64,000 nucleotides of DNA from Parapontixanthobacter sp963736595 (GTDB lineage Bacteria; Pseudomonadota; Alphaproteobacteria; Sphingomonadales; Sphingomonadaceae). The stretch covers positions 62,001-126,000 of the forward strand of contig CAVTPG010000002.1 of NCBI GenBank assembly GCA_963736595.1. Reading direction: 5' to 3'. Below the pieces are notes generated by a model, which saw only the letters and a list, made by a program, of their open reading frames with translations, ran no database searches and had not been told where the DNA came from. Numbering within the stretch: the stretch's first letter is position 1; every line of letters starts with the position of its first letter. This document shows positions 8,880 to 17,257 of the stretch, piece by piece. The position numbers and the translations under genes were made by a program.

Positions 8880-9800
8880 GTGAAGGCTGCAACGATACTC
8901 GACACCATCGGCAATACCCCGCATGTACGGCTTGCCCGGATGTTTCCCGATCACGAAGTCTGGATCAAATCAGAGCGCAGCAATCCCGGCGGTTCGATTA
9001 AGGACCGGATCGCGCTTGCTATGGTGGAAGAGGCCGAACAGTCCGGTCAGCTGAAAACTGGCGGCACAATTATCGAGCCGACCAGTGGCAACACCGGCAT
9101 CGGCCTTGCAATGGTAGCCGCTGTAAAAGGTTACAAGCTGGTGCTCGTCATGCCGGAAAGTATGTCGATAGAGCGTCGTCGTTTGATGCTGGCTTATGGC
9201 GCGTCCTTCGACCTCACCGATAAGGCGAAGGGCATGAAAGGGGCCATTGAGCGCGCCAGCGAGCTGGTCTCGCAAACAGAGGGCGCATGGATGCCCTCGC
9301 AATTCGACAATCCGGCAAATTACGAAGTGCACATCCGAACGACTGCGCAAGAGATTGTTGCAGATTTTGCCGATGCGCCGATCGATGTGATGATTACGGG
9401 CGTTGGCACCGGAGGCCATATCACCGGCTGTGCGGAAGAAATGAAGCGGCACTGGGCCGATCTGAAAGTCTATGCAGTGGAGCCTGAAGGCTCTCCCGTT
9501 ATATCAGGTGGGCAGCCCGGTCCTCACCCAATTCAAGGTATTGGGGCAGGTTTCATCCCGGAGAATTTGCACACCAGTGCAATCGATGGCGCGATCACGG
9601 TCGATCCCGAACACGCCAAGGATATGGCGCGGCGCAGCGCAACCGAAGAGGGAATGCTGGTCGGAATTTCAAGTGGTGCAACATTGGCAGCCATCGCGCA
9701 AAAACTGCCCGATCTGGAAGCGGGATCGCGAGTGCTCGGCTTTAATTATGACACGGGCGAGCGTTATCTTTCGGTCCCTGACTTTCTGCCGGAAAGCTGA
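8880..9800 (+). CDS. cysK: Cysteine synthase A (O-acetylserine sulfhydrylase)
   Basis: A pyridoxal-phosphate enzyme that converts O-acetylserine and sulfide to cysteine and acetate. The 306 residues show the PLP lysine K41 in NPGGSIKDR, the substrate loop TSGNTG (68-73), the phosphate-binding GVGTGGH, and SSGAT near the C-terminus, all typical of CysK. The start is a GTG at 8880 with a TAGGAGA ribosome site spanning the end of the MFS gene. It is convergent with the acyl-CoA dehydrogenase gene; the stops are nine bases apart. Confidence 0.93.
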   Translation: MKAATILDTIGNTPHVRLARMFPDHEVWIKSERSNPGGSIKDRIALAMVEEAEQSGQLKTGGTIIEPTSGNTGIGLAMVAAVKGYKLVLVMPESMSIERRRLMLAYGASFDLTDKAKGMKGAIERASELVSQTEGAWMPSQFDNPANYEVHIRTTAQEIVADFADAPIDVMITGVGTGGHITGCAEEMKRHWADLKVYAVEPEGSPVISGGQPGPHPIQGIGAGFIPENLHTSAIDGAITVDPEHAKDMARRSATEEGMLVGISSGATLAAIAQKLPDLEAGSRVLGFNYDTGERYLSVPDFLPES

Positions 9801-9808
9801 CCGCTGTA

Positions 9809-11692
9809 TTATAAATGTTTTGCCAGACAATCGCAGAACGCAAAAAGGGCCGCAATGTTGCGGCCCTTTTCATGTCGGTCAACGTTTATGCCGCCGTAGC
9901 GAAAGCCTCTTCTTCCAAGTGCCATCAAGCTCTCGCTACCTGCTTCCAGCTTCCGCCGCAATGCGCCCGCATCAGGCAAAAAGCGGTCCATATAATAGCG
10001 TGCCGTTGACAGCTTGGTTTGGTAAAACGCCTTGTCATCGCTTTCGGTAGCAAGTTTGTCCTGCGCAACTTTCGCCATTTTCAGCCACATCAGGCCAAGC
10101 GTAACGATGCCCATGATGTGCATATAATGATGCGCACCGGCCCCAAGGTGATTGGGATTTTGCATCGCATTCTGCATAAACCACATGGTCGCGGCTTTCT
10201 GCTCGCCCAATGCTTTATCCAGTGCAGCAGCCATCTCGCTTAGGCCATCATTGTCCTTTGCTGCTGCGATTTCCTCGTCGCACATGGCGAAGAAAGCCTG
10301 AATCGCTGCGCCGCCTTTATGGGCAAGCTTGCGCCCGCACAAATCCATCGCCTGCACGCCATTCGTGCCTTCGTAGATCATCGCGATGCGGGAATCGCGC
10401 ACGAATTGCTCGACGCCCCATTCACGCACATAACCATGGCCGCCAAAGACCTGCTGCATATTGTTGGCAATGTCATAGCCCTTGTCGGTGCCGTAACCTT
10501 TGATGACCGGAGTCAGCAGGCTGATCATCGTGTCGGCCCGCTCCTTGTCCTCATCCGTCGCCGCTTTGTGCGTCAAATCGACTTGCAGAGCGCCCCACAG
10601 GCACAAAGCGCGCATACCTTCGGTGAAGGCTTTCGCATCCATCAGCATCCGGCGCACATCGGGGTGGACGAAGATTGGATCGGCCTGTGCTTGCGGCTCG
10701 GCCGGACCGGTTAGCGCGCGGCCCTGACGGCGATCTAGCGCGTATGCCACAGCGTTCTGATAAGCGACTTCGGCTTGGCTCAAGCCCTGAATGCCTACGC
10801 CCAATCGTGCGGCGTTCATCATAACGAACATGGCAGCCAACCCGCGGTTTTCTTCGCCGACCATCCAGCCCGTCGCCCCGTCATAATTGAGGACGCAGGT
10901 CGAGTTGCCGTGGATACCCATTTTCTCTTCGATAGAGCCACACGAAACGCCGTTGCGCTCGCCGAGTGAGCCATCATCATTGACCAGCACTTTGGGTACA
11001 ACGAACAGCGAAATGCCTTTGGAGCTGTCCGGCGCGCCCGGTGTCTTGGCCAGGACCAGATGAATGATGTTTTCAGTCAGATCATGCTCGCCGGCAGAAA
11101 TGAAAATCTTGGTCCCGGTAATTGCGTAGGATCCATCGCCCTGCGGCTCGGCTTTCGTGCGGATCATGCCGAGATCAGTGCCGCAATGTGGCTCGGTCAA
11201 ATTCATGGTTCCAAGCCATTTGCCCGACACCATGTTCGGCACGTATTTTTCTTTTTGCTCCGGCGTTCCGGCGGCAATCAGCGCGGAGATCGCTCCACTG
11301 GTCAGGCCGGGATACATCGCAAATGCCATATTAGAGGTCGACATGAATTCCTCGACAGCAAAACCCAGAACGTGCGGCATACCCTGCCCGCCAAGTTCCT
11401 CCGGTGAAGAGATCGTGCCCCACCCGCTTTCGCGGTACTGGCCGAACGCTTCCTTGAAACCGTCTGGCGTCGTCACACTGCCATCATCATGGCGAGTACA
11501 GCCCTGCTCGTCGCCGATTGCATTTAGCGGGGCCAGCACCTCGGAGGTGAACTTGCCAGCTTCGTTGACGACGGTATCGATCATGTCGGGCGTCGCGTGC
11601 TCGAAACCGGGCAAATTGTTATAGCTCGCCAAGTTCAGCAAATCGTTGATGACGAAGCGCGCATCGCGGGTCGGTGCGGTATAGATGGGCAT
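9809..11692 (-). CDS. Acyl-CoA dehydrogenase with extra C-terminal domain (FadE-like)
   Basis: A 627-residue flavoenzyme subunit that oxidises acyl-CoA at the alpha-beta bond. The N-terminal ~40 residues and C-terminal ~120 residues flank a standard dehydrogenase core: WGTISSPEELGGQGMPH, MNLTEPHCGTDLG (FAD-binding region), FGGHGYVREWGVEQF and YEGTNGVQAMDL (active-site/FAD segments). This is the long family with the acetyl-CoA-dehydrogenase C-terminal domain. The catalytic glutamate lies in the YEGTN region by family analogy. A MerR regulator is encoded just upstream on the same strand, which suggests control by acyl-CoA or branched-chain catabolism. The 3' end contains the terminator hairpin. 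Confidence 0.9.
   Translation of the reverse strand: MPIYTAPTRDARFVINDLLNLASYNNLPGFEHATPDMIDTVVNEAGKFTSEVLAPLNAIGDEQGCTRHDDGSVTTPDGFKEAFGQYRESGWGTISSPEELGGQGMPHVLGFAVEEFMSTSNMAFAMYPGLTSGAISALIAAGTPEQKEKYVPNMVSGKWLGTMNLTEPHCGTDLGMIRTKAEPQGDGSYAITGTKIFISAGEHDLTENIIHLVLAKTPGAPDSSKGISLFVVPKVLVNDDGSLGERNGVSCGSIEEKMGIHGNSTCVLNYDGATGWMVGEENRGLAAMFVMMNAARLGVGIQGLSQAEVAYQNAVAYALDRRQGRALTGPAEPQAQADPIFVHPDVRRMLMDAKAFTEGMRALCLWGALQVDLTHKAATDEDKERADTMISLLTPVIKGYGTDKGYDIANNMQQVFGGHGYVREWGVEQFVRDSRIAMIYEGTNGVQAMDLCGRKLAHKGGAAIQAFFAMCDEEIAAAKDNDGLSEMAAALDKALGEQKAATMWFMQNAMQNPNHLGAGAHHYMHIMGIVTLGLMWLKMAKVAQDKLATESDDKAFYQTKLSTARYYMDRFLPDAGALRRKLEAGSESLMALGRRGFRYGGINVDRHEKGRNIAALFAFCDCLAKHL
9843..9870. terminator. 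Bidirectional hairpin terminator inside the acyl-CoA dehydrogenase 3' end
   Basis: A perfect 13-bp inverted repeat (left arm AAAAGGGCCGCAA at 9843-9855, right arm 9858-9870) with A and T runs at the two outer ends, so it can terminate from both cysK (+) and the dehydrogenase (-). It lies within the dehydrogenase reading frame, where it encodes KGRNIAALF, so coding and termination functions overlap. Confidence 0.7.
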
Positions 11693-11730
11693 GAAATTTC
11701 CTTTGGAACAGGGTGATAAAAGTGTCCGGC

Positions 11731-12180
11731 TCAGGCCAGAGGTTTGATCTGATCGACAAAATCGGCAAGCTCAGTGATGGCGCTGTCGATATCGTCGCGT
11801 TGGCTTTTTAACTTGGTAATATGTGCTTCGCATCGTTCGATCGTGACGCGCCGCTGTTCGGTTCTTCCATCATCGAGATCGTAGAGGTCGATCATTTCCT
11901 TGATTTCTGTCAGGCTGAAACCGACATTTTTCGCACGCATAATCCAAGCGAGACGAGCGCGATCCCGCATGGAATATATCCGGGTCAAGCCCGAGCGCGT
12001 CGGCGCAATCAGCCCTTCATCCTCATAAAACCGCAAGGCGCGCGCCGTGCAGTCGAATTCGGCTGTAAGATCGGAAATCGTAAACTGCTCGCGTTTCAGA
12101 TCATCTGGACGGTCGATATGCGCACCGCCATGAGCGCCGCGATCGGATGCTGTGTCAGCGGCAAGAGATGTTGAAGCCAT
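11731..12180 (-). CDS. MerR-family transcriptional regulator (LiuR-like)
   Basis: About 149 residues starting at ATG 12178-12180 (the frame is open further, but this ATG follows the operator at a promoter-like distance). An N-terminal MerR winged helix (FTISDLTAEFDCTARALRFY then EDEGLIAPTR, residues ~32-62) is followed by a long dimerisation helix and EIKEMIDLYDLDDGRTEQRR. No metal-binding cysteines are seen at the C-terminus, so it belongs to the metabolite-responsive group. Regulators of this kind control acyl-CoA/branched-chain degradation, matching the dehydrogenase gene 38 bases downstream. Autoregulation through the palindrome at 12199-12216 is inferred. Confidence 0.85.
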   Translation of the reverse strand: MASTSLAADTASDRGAHGGAHIDRPDDLKREQFTISDLTAEFDCTARALRFYEDEGLIAPTRSGLTRIYSMRDRARLAWIMRAKNVGFSLTEIKEMIDLYDLDDGRTEQRRVTIERCEAHITKLKSQRDDIDSAITELADFVDQIKPLA

Positions 12181-12198
12181 ATTAGACCGGTAGCAGAC

Positions 12199-12216
12199 GT
12201 TTACGTAAGCGTCAAC
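12199..12216. promoter_or_regulatory. Candidate MerR operator
   Basis: GTTTACGTAAGCGTCAAC is an imperfect 18-bp palindrome (six of seven arm bases pair: GTTTACG against CGTCAAC) lying 18 bases upstream of the regulator ATG. Its ACG-centred arms resemble the ACGT-type sites reported for LiuR-type MerR regulators. The overlap with the hisI stop codon means hisI and this unit are tightly packed. Confidence 0.5.
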
Positions 12217-12587
12217 TAAATCTCGGATTTGAGCAACGCTCCGTTTTTTAACTCGCGATAGAAGCATTCGCGCGCGCCTGTGTGGCAGGCTGGGCCATGA
12301 GGGGTAACGCTGAGGATCAGCGCATCCTGATCACAATCAACGAAAATGCGCTCGACCTTCAGAACATTGCCAGATGTCTCGCCCTTTTTCCAAAGCTGCT
12401 TACGGGAGCGGGAGTAAAAATGCGCAAAGCCAGTTTCCCGCGTCAATTGCACGGCCTCGGCATTCATAAAGGCGACCATCAGCACCTGATGCGTTTCCAA
12501 ATCCTGCACCACCCCGGTCAGCAATCCGGCTGCATCATATTTCGGCTGAAATACACTGCCATGCTCGCGGTCTAATTTCTGCTCCAA
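12216..12587 (-). CDS. hisI: Phosphoribosyl-AMP cyclohydrolase
   Basis: Third step of histidine biosynthesis: hydrolysis of phosphoribosyl-AMP, a zinc/magnesium enzyme. Key residues are DCDQD (84-88), the C101/C108 pair in GPACHTGARECF, and the family signature SRSRKQLWKKGETSGN (59-74). I choose a TTG start at 12585-12587 because an AGGAG ribosome site lies nine bases upstream and the protein then has a normal length of 123 residues; the frame is open to an ATG at 12668, whose extra 27 residues do not look like HisI. It is not in a his operon. Confidence 0.85.
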   Translation of the reverse strand: MEQKLDREHGSVFQPKYDAAGLLTGVVQDLETHQVLMVAFMNAEAVQLTRETGFAHFYSRSRKQLWKKGETSGNVLKVERIFVDCDQDALILSVTPHGPACHTGARECFYRELKNGALLKSEI

Positions 12588-12727
12588 TTTGCGGCGCTCC
12601 TGCTTGTATCGATCGAGTGTTGCACAAGTCTTATGCGGTGTGGCTCGATAACAACATAGGTTTTTCAAAATAGGACATGCTAAGATAAGCGCTTTGCGTT
12701 TGCACCAATCTTTGAGAACCTTAGTTC

Positions 12728-12883
12728 ATGATTTCGCAAGAGATCAGGCTCGGTTCAAAGCATCTTGCCGGATGCCGGGTTCAGGGAAACTTGAAGCAGA
12801 CGACCGACGTGGGGACATCGGGCGCCTTCAAGTTGGATGATAGTTTGGTCGATGCGAATGCCGGGGGGCTTTGCAAGTGCTGA
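12728..12883 (+). other. Possible small ORF (51 codons) or structured RNA; unknown
   Basis: The 373-base gap between the hisI start and the end of comF contains no recognised gene. On the + strand a 51-codon frame runs from ATG 12728 to TGA 12883 (start MISQEIRLG, end GGLCKC). It contains rare-looking codons (AGG, GGG GGG) and only a weak ribosome site, so coding is doubtful. The same stretch can fold: arms AACTTGAAG and CTTCAAGTT are perfectly complementary (9 bp), and GCAAGA/TCTTGC and GGCTTT/AAAGCC pairs flank it. A strong + strand terminator follows at 12911-12941. A stand-alone transcript, coding or non-coding, is likely. It does not match tmRNA, SRP RNA or RNase P RNA by eye. Confidence 0.35.
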
Positions 12884-12910
12884 AAAGCCGGTCGGACAAT
12901 CGTCACGCGG

Positions 12911-12941
12911 CGCCCGGAACCGTTATGGTTCCGGGCGTTTT
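12911..12941 (+). terminator. Rho-independent terminator
   Basis: A perfect 11-bp stem, CGCCCGGAACC (12911-12921) with GGTTCCGGGCG (12927-12937), has a five-base loop and is followed by TTTT. The T-run is on the + strand only, so it ends a + strand transcript from the 12.7-kb region rather than comF. Confidence 0.85.
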
Positions 12942-12960
12942 GTGTGTCAGGGCCTTGAAT

Positions 12961-13774
12961 TTATTCGAGATATTGTCGTCGCGGATCGACACGGCGCGCA
13001 GCGCAGCAAATTGTAACTCTGCTTGCGCCCGCTTGCTTCAAAATTCTCACGCATTCATCGCTCGTCGCACCGCTGGTCAACACATCGTCGACCAGCAGGA
13101 TATTGGCACCTGATAGAGTGTTGCTGTGCTTTCTTGTTGATCGCAATCGCGCCACTCAAAGCATCGCGGCGCGCCCGACTGCTCAAATGGCCGAGCGACG
13201 GCGTCGGTTTCGATCTCATCAACCCATCGACCAGAAGCGTCCCGGCGCCCGCCTTTGCCATATCTTTTGCAAGCAGCGCGGCCTGATTATAACCTCGTTG
13301 CCATAGACGCCAGCGATGCAAAGGGACCGGGACTATCAACCTTGGCACAGGGCTGTCTGGCAAATTCGCTAAGATCAGGTTGGACAGCAGCCCGGACAAG
13401 GCGATCTTGCGCCCATGTTTAAAGCCGAGCACCAGCTTACGTGACACATCATTGTAAATGGATCCGGCGACGATGCCATCATGCTGAGGCAGGCGATAGG
13501 AGCAGTCCTCGCACAATGTTTCGTCATCCACCGCATGATACTCGGGCAGCGGTAGCTGGCACGTCGAGCATTGCGGAGTGCCAGGTATTTCAAGATTGCT
13601 CCAGCATGACGCGCACAGGCCGGTCTGCGCACCGATGCCCTCACCGCAGGCCGGGCAACGGGGTGGATAGATAAAGTCCACAATCGGCGCCAAGTTCTGC
13701 CAGATTTCCGATTTTAGCGACACTGGCGCAGATTGGCCTACTTGCGCGCGAGTGGCAAGCGCGGCAGGGCGCAT
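12961..13774 (-). pseudogene. comF: ComF family protein (phosphoribosyltransferase-like), frameshifted
   Basis: ComF proteins carry N-terminal zinc-ribbon cysteines and a C-terminal phosphoribosyltransferase domain, and are associated with DNA uptake in naturally competent bacteria. The first frame (13774 down to ~13115) has PPRCPACG, GLCASCW, CSTC and CEDC pairs, then VPVPLHRWRLWQRGYNQA. It ends in an unrelated tail. The remainder, including the PRPP loop ILLVDDVLTSGATSDEC, continues in another frame from ~13125 to the TAA at 12961. One extra base near 13115-13130 explains the break. The start may be ATG 13774 or GTG 13723. In the sequence as given, the product would lack the PRPP loop. Confidence 0.85.
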
Positions 13775-13776
13775 TG

Positions 13777-14534
13777 ATGACCGCGCGAACGCCTCCACAG
13801 ATTTTTAGCAAAGATCGACGTAAGCTCACATACCAGCGTGCACAGCGTCGGCAGCTTCGGCCTGACGCAGCACGGTTTTTATATGACGAAATTTATGATG
13901 ACATTGTCGATCGGCTGGTTTTATGCAGCTAAACCCCAAGCGCGCGCTGATTGTCAGCGACCTTACGGGCGAAATTTCCGAACATCTTCAAAGCCTTGGC
14001 GCAGTTGTGACACGACGCGATCCTCAAACTTTCAACGAAGAGCAACCGCACAAAGATGCCGAATACGACATAATTATCGATTGCGGGTCGATAGCCACGG
14101 TGAACGACTTGCCTGCGGCACTTATCCATTATCATCGCGCATTAGCGGCTGGAGGCAACTTTTTTGGAAGCATAATCGGGGCTGGCAGCTTGCCACAATT
14201 ACGGCGCTCTATGCTCGCGAGCAACCCGGACCGACCGGCTCCGCGCATTCATCCTATGATCGACAGTGCGACCGCCAGCGCGCTTTTATCGCGAGCCGGA
14301 TTTTCCCGGCAAGTGGTCGGCGGCCAACCGCTTCGCGTGTCCTATCGATCGCTTACACAATTGGTCTGTGATTTACGCGATCAAGGATTGAGCAATGCCC
14401 TAAGCGACATCGCCGCGCCGCTTGGCAAAGCCGAGTTGCAGCGAGCGCAAACCGCGTTTCTTGGTGAAAGCGACGAGCATAGCCGGGTTACGGAAACCTT
14501 CGAAATTCTGTCGATGGCAGCCTGGAAAAACTAA
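13777..14534 (+). pseudogene. Class I SAM methyltransferase-like protein (NDUFAF5/BioC-like), frameshifted
   Basis: The larger open part (13923-14534, 203 residues) lacks a normal N-terminus. That N-terminus is found in another frame: ATG 13777 reads MTARTPPQIFSKDRRKL and then ARFLYDEIYDDIVDRLV, which rejoins the main frame (MQLNPKRALIVSD) if one T is restored in the TTTT run near 13918-13921. The joined protein resembles the BioC/NDUFAF5-type methyltransferases of alphaproteobacteria (AALIHYHRALAAGGNFFGSI, GAGSLPQLR, VTETFEILSMAAWK). The glycine-rich SAM loop is weak. The gene start lies two bases from the divergent comF ATG, and its stop overlaps ppdK by three bases. Confidence 0.75.
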
Positions 14535-17192
14535 GTTAATGCAGCCTGCGCCGCAGCCAGCCTGGCGATCGGCACGCGATATGGCGACGCGCTGACGTAA
14601 TCCAGCCCGACTTCTTCGCAAAACGCAATGCTGGCAGGGTCGCCGCCATGCTCACCGCAAATGCCCAGCTTGATGTCAGGCCGTGTTGCGCGACCGCGCT
14701 CTGCTGCCAAGGTGACCAATTGCCCTACGCCTTCGATATCCAGGCTGACAAAGGGATCGCGCGCAAAAATACCCTGCTCGACATAAGGCGTCAGGAAACG
14801 TGCCGCATCATCGCGTGACACGCCTAGCGTCGTTTGCGTCAGATCATTCGTGCCGAAGCTAAAGAATGCGCCATGCTCCGCGATTTTGTCCGCCATCAGC
14901 GCGGCGCGAGGCAATTCGATCATCGTGCCGACCAAATAATCAACTCGTGTGCCGCGCTGCGCAAACACTTCAGATGCAACATCATCGACCAGCTTTTTCA
15001 GAATTTCCAATTCCTTGGCCGTCGCCACCAGCGGGATCATTATCTCAGGGATCGGTGCTTCGCCAGACTGCTCGATGACATCGCAAGCGGCCTCAAAAAT
15101 TGCCCGAGCCTGCATCGCGTAGATTTCGGGAAAGGTAATCCCAAGGCGGCAACCGCGATGGCCAAGCATTGGATTGAACTCGTGCAGCTCATCGGCACGC
15201 CGCTTCAGATGATCGACAGACAGATCAAGAATTTCTGCCAATTCTGAGAACTCTGTATCGCTCGTCGGCAAAAATTCATGCAGCGGGGGATCGAGCAAGC
15301 GGATCGTGCAAGGCAATCCGGTCATGACTTCGAAGATGCTACGAAAATCCGCACGCTGTTCAGGAAGCAGTTTTGCCAACGCAGCGTTACGGCCCGCCTC
15401 GTCTTCGGCCAGGATCATCTGGCGCACCGCGCTGATCCGTGCGGCATCGAAGAACATATGCTCGGTCCGGCACAGCCCGATACCCTCGGCGCCGAATTGA
15501 CGCGCCATGCGGCAATCGTCCGGCGTTTCGGCATTGGTGCGAACACGCATCCGGCGATGCGCATCGGCCCATACCATCAGCGTGCCGAAGTCGCCTGCCA
15601 TTTCAGGCTCGATTGTCGCGACCTTGCCTGCCATCACTTGTCCGTTCGATCCGTCGAGCGTGATGATGTCACCCTCTTTCAGTTCGCGCGTACCGACTTT
15701 CAAAGTCCGCGTTTTCATATCGATCGAGACCGCAGAAGCACCTGACACACACGGCCTGCCCATTCCGCGAGCGACCACGGCTGCGTGGCTGGTCATACCG
15801 CCGCGCGCTGTTAGAATGCCTTGGGCTGCGTGCATTCCGTGAATGTCTTCTGGACTGGTTTCGACCCGCACGAGGATGACCTTCTCACCGCGCTGCGCAT
15901 GAAGTTCAGCGGTATCGGCATCCAGCACGATTGTGCCGCTGGCAGCTCCGGGCGAGGCCGGCAAGCCGGTCGTCATCACATCGCGCTGTGCTTTGGGATC
16001 CAGCGTCGGGTGCAACAATTGATCGAGCGCCATCGGGTCGATCCGGCGTATGGCGTCTTTTTCGTCGATCAGTCCCTCGCCCACCATTTCCACGGCCATC
16101 TTAAGCGCGGCCTTGGCCGTACGTTTGCCGCTGCGGGTTTGCAGCATCCACAATTTGCCCTGCTGCACCGTAAATTCGATGTCCTGCATATCGCGATAGT
16201 GCTGCTCGAGCAGTTCGAAAGTCTGCGCCAGCTCGCCAAAAGCATCCGGCATGGCTTCCTCCATCGAGAGCGGTTTGGCATTGGCTGCCTCGCGTGCTGC
16301 GCGCGTCAAATATTGCGGCGTGCGGATGCCCGCGACCACATCTTCCCCTTGCGCATTGACCAGCCACTCGCCGTAATAGGCCTTCTCGCCGGTCGACGGA
16401 TTGCGCGTGAAGGCCACACCCGTCGCGCTGGTATCGCCCATATTGCCGAACACCATCGCTTGCACGTTGACCGCCGTGCCCCAGTCAGCCGGAATGTCGT
16501 TGAGACGGCGATATACCTTCGCCCGCTCCGAATCCCAGCTATCGAAGACCGCTGCAATCGCACCCCATAATTGTTCGTTCACATCTTGCGGAAATGGCTT
16601 GTGCATATTCCTGCTGCACAATTGTCTTGTACTGCGCGACCAGTGCCTGCCAGTCTTCGGCCTCCATCTCGGTATCGGCGTCGAAGCCCTTGTCTTCCTT
16701 TGCGATTTCCAGCGCTTCCTCGAATAAGCCGTGATCGAGGCCCAGCACCACATCGCAATACATCTGAATAAAGCGCCGGTAAGAATCCCAGGCAAAACGC
16801 GCATCGCCGGATGTGTTCGCCAGACCTTCTACGGTCGCATCGTTCAGACCCAGATTTAGGACCGTATCCATCATGCCCGGCATCGACACTCGGGCCCCGG
16901 ATCGGACCGACACCAGCAACGGGTCCGCCGCATCGCCAAGCACTTTGCCAACCGTGGCTTCGATATGTTTTAAAGCTTCGGCAACATGGCTGCGCAAAGT
17001 GTCGGGAAAGTCCGCACCTTCACGTAGATATCGTACCGATTCCTCGGTGGTGATTGTGAAGCCCGGCGGCACCGGCAAGCCGATGCTGGCCATTTCCGCC
17101 AGATTTGCGCCCTTCCCGCCCGTGACGGTTTTATCCTTTTGTCGCGCTTGGGAATGGTCGGCATCGCCGCCGAAAGTATAAACCGTTTTCAT
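14531..17192 (-). pseudogene. ppdK: Pyruvate phosphate dikinase, frameshifted
   Basis: Interconverts pyruvate, ATP and Pi with PEP, AMP and PPi. Two frames make one ~886-residue protein. 17192 to ~16605 holds the N-terminal ATP-grasp start (VTGGKGANLAEMASIGLPVPPGFTIT). ~16603 to 14531 holds the rest, with the phospho-histidine region TARGGMTSHAAVVARGMGRPCV and a C-terminal PEP-binding barrel (GLCRTEHMFF, SFGTNDLTQTTLG, ICGEHGGDP). The join should read VQQEY-HKPFPQDVNEQLWG; one extra base (C at about 16604 on the + strand) breaks it. The start fits the family's MKTVYTFGG. It is convergent with the methyltransferase. Confidence 0.92.
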
Positions 17193-17257
17193 GACGTGGC
17201 TGACTTCGCTTTTCCTACTGGATGGAACACATGGGACACTGTCCTAGGGCCTAAAGA

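Noticed and set aside
12871..13113. 80-codon + strand frame after the small transcript
   Set aside because: It runs through the terminator hairpin and into antisense comF, so it is not a credible gene.
16560..16660. Programmed frameshift in ppdK or glyS
   Set aside because: No slippery heptamer with a downstream structure is seen at the breakpoints, and several unrelated genes in the window show the same kind of break. Sequence error is simpler.
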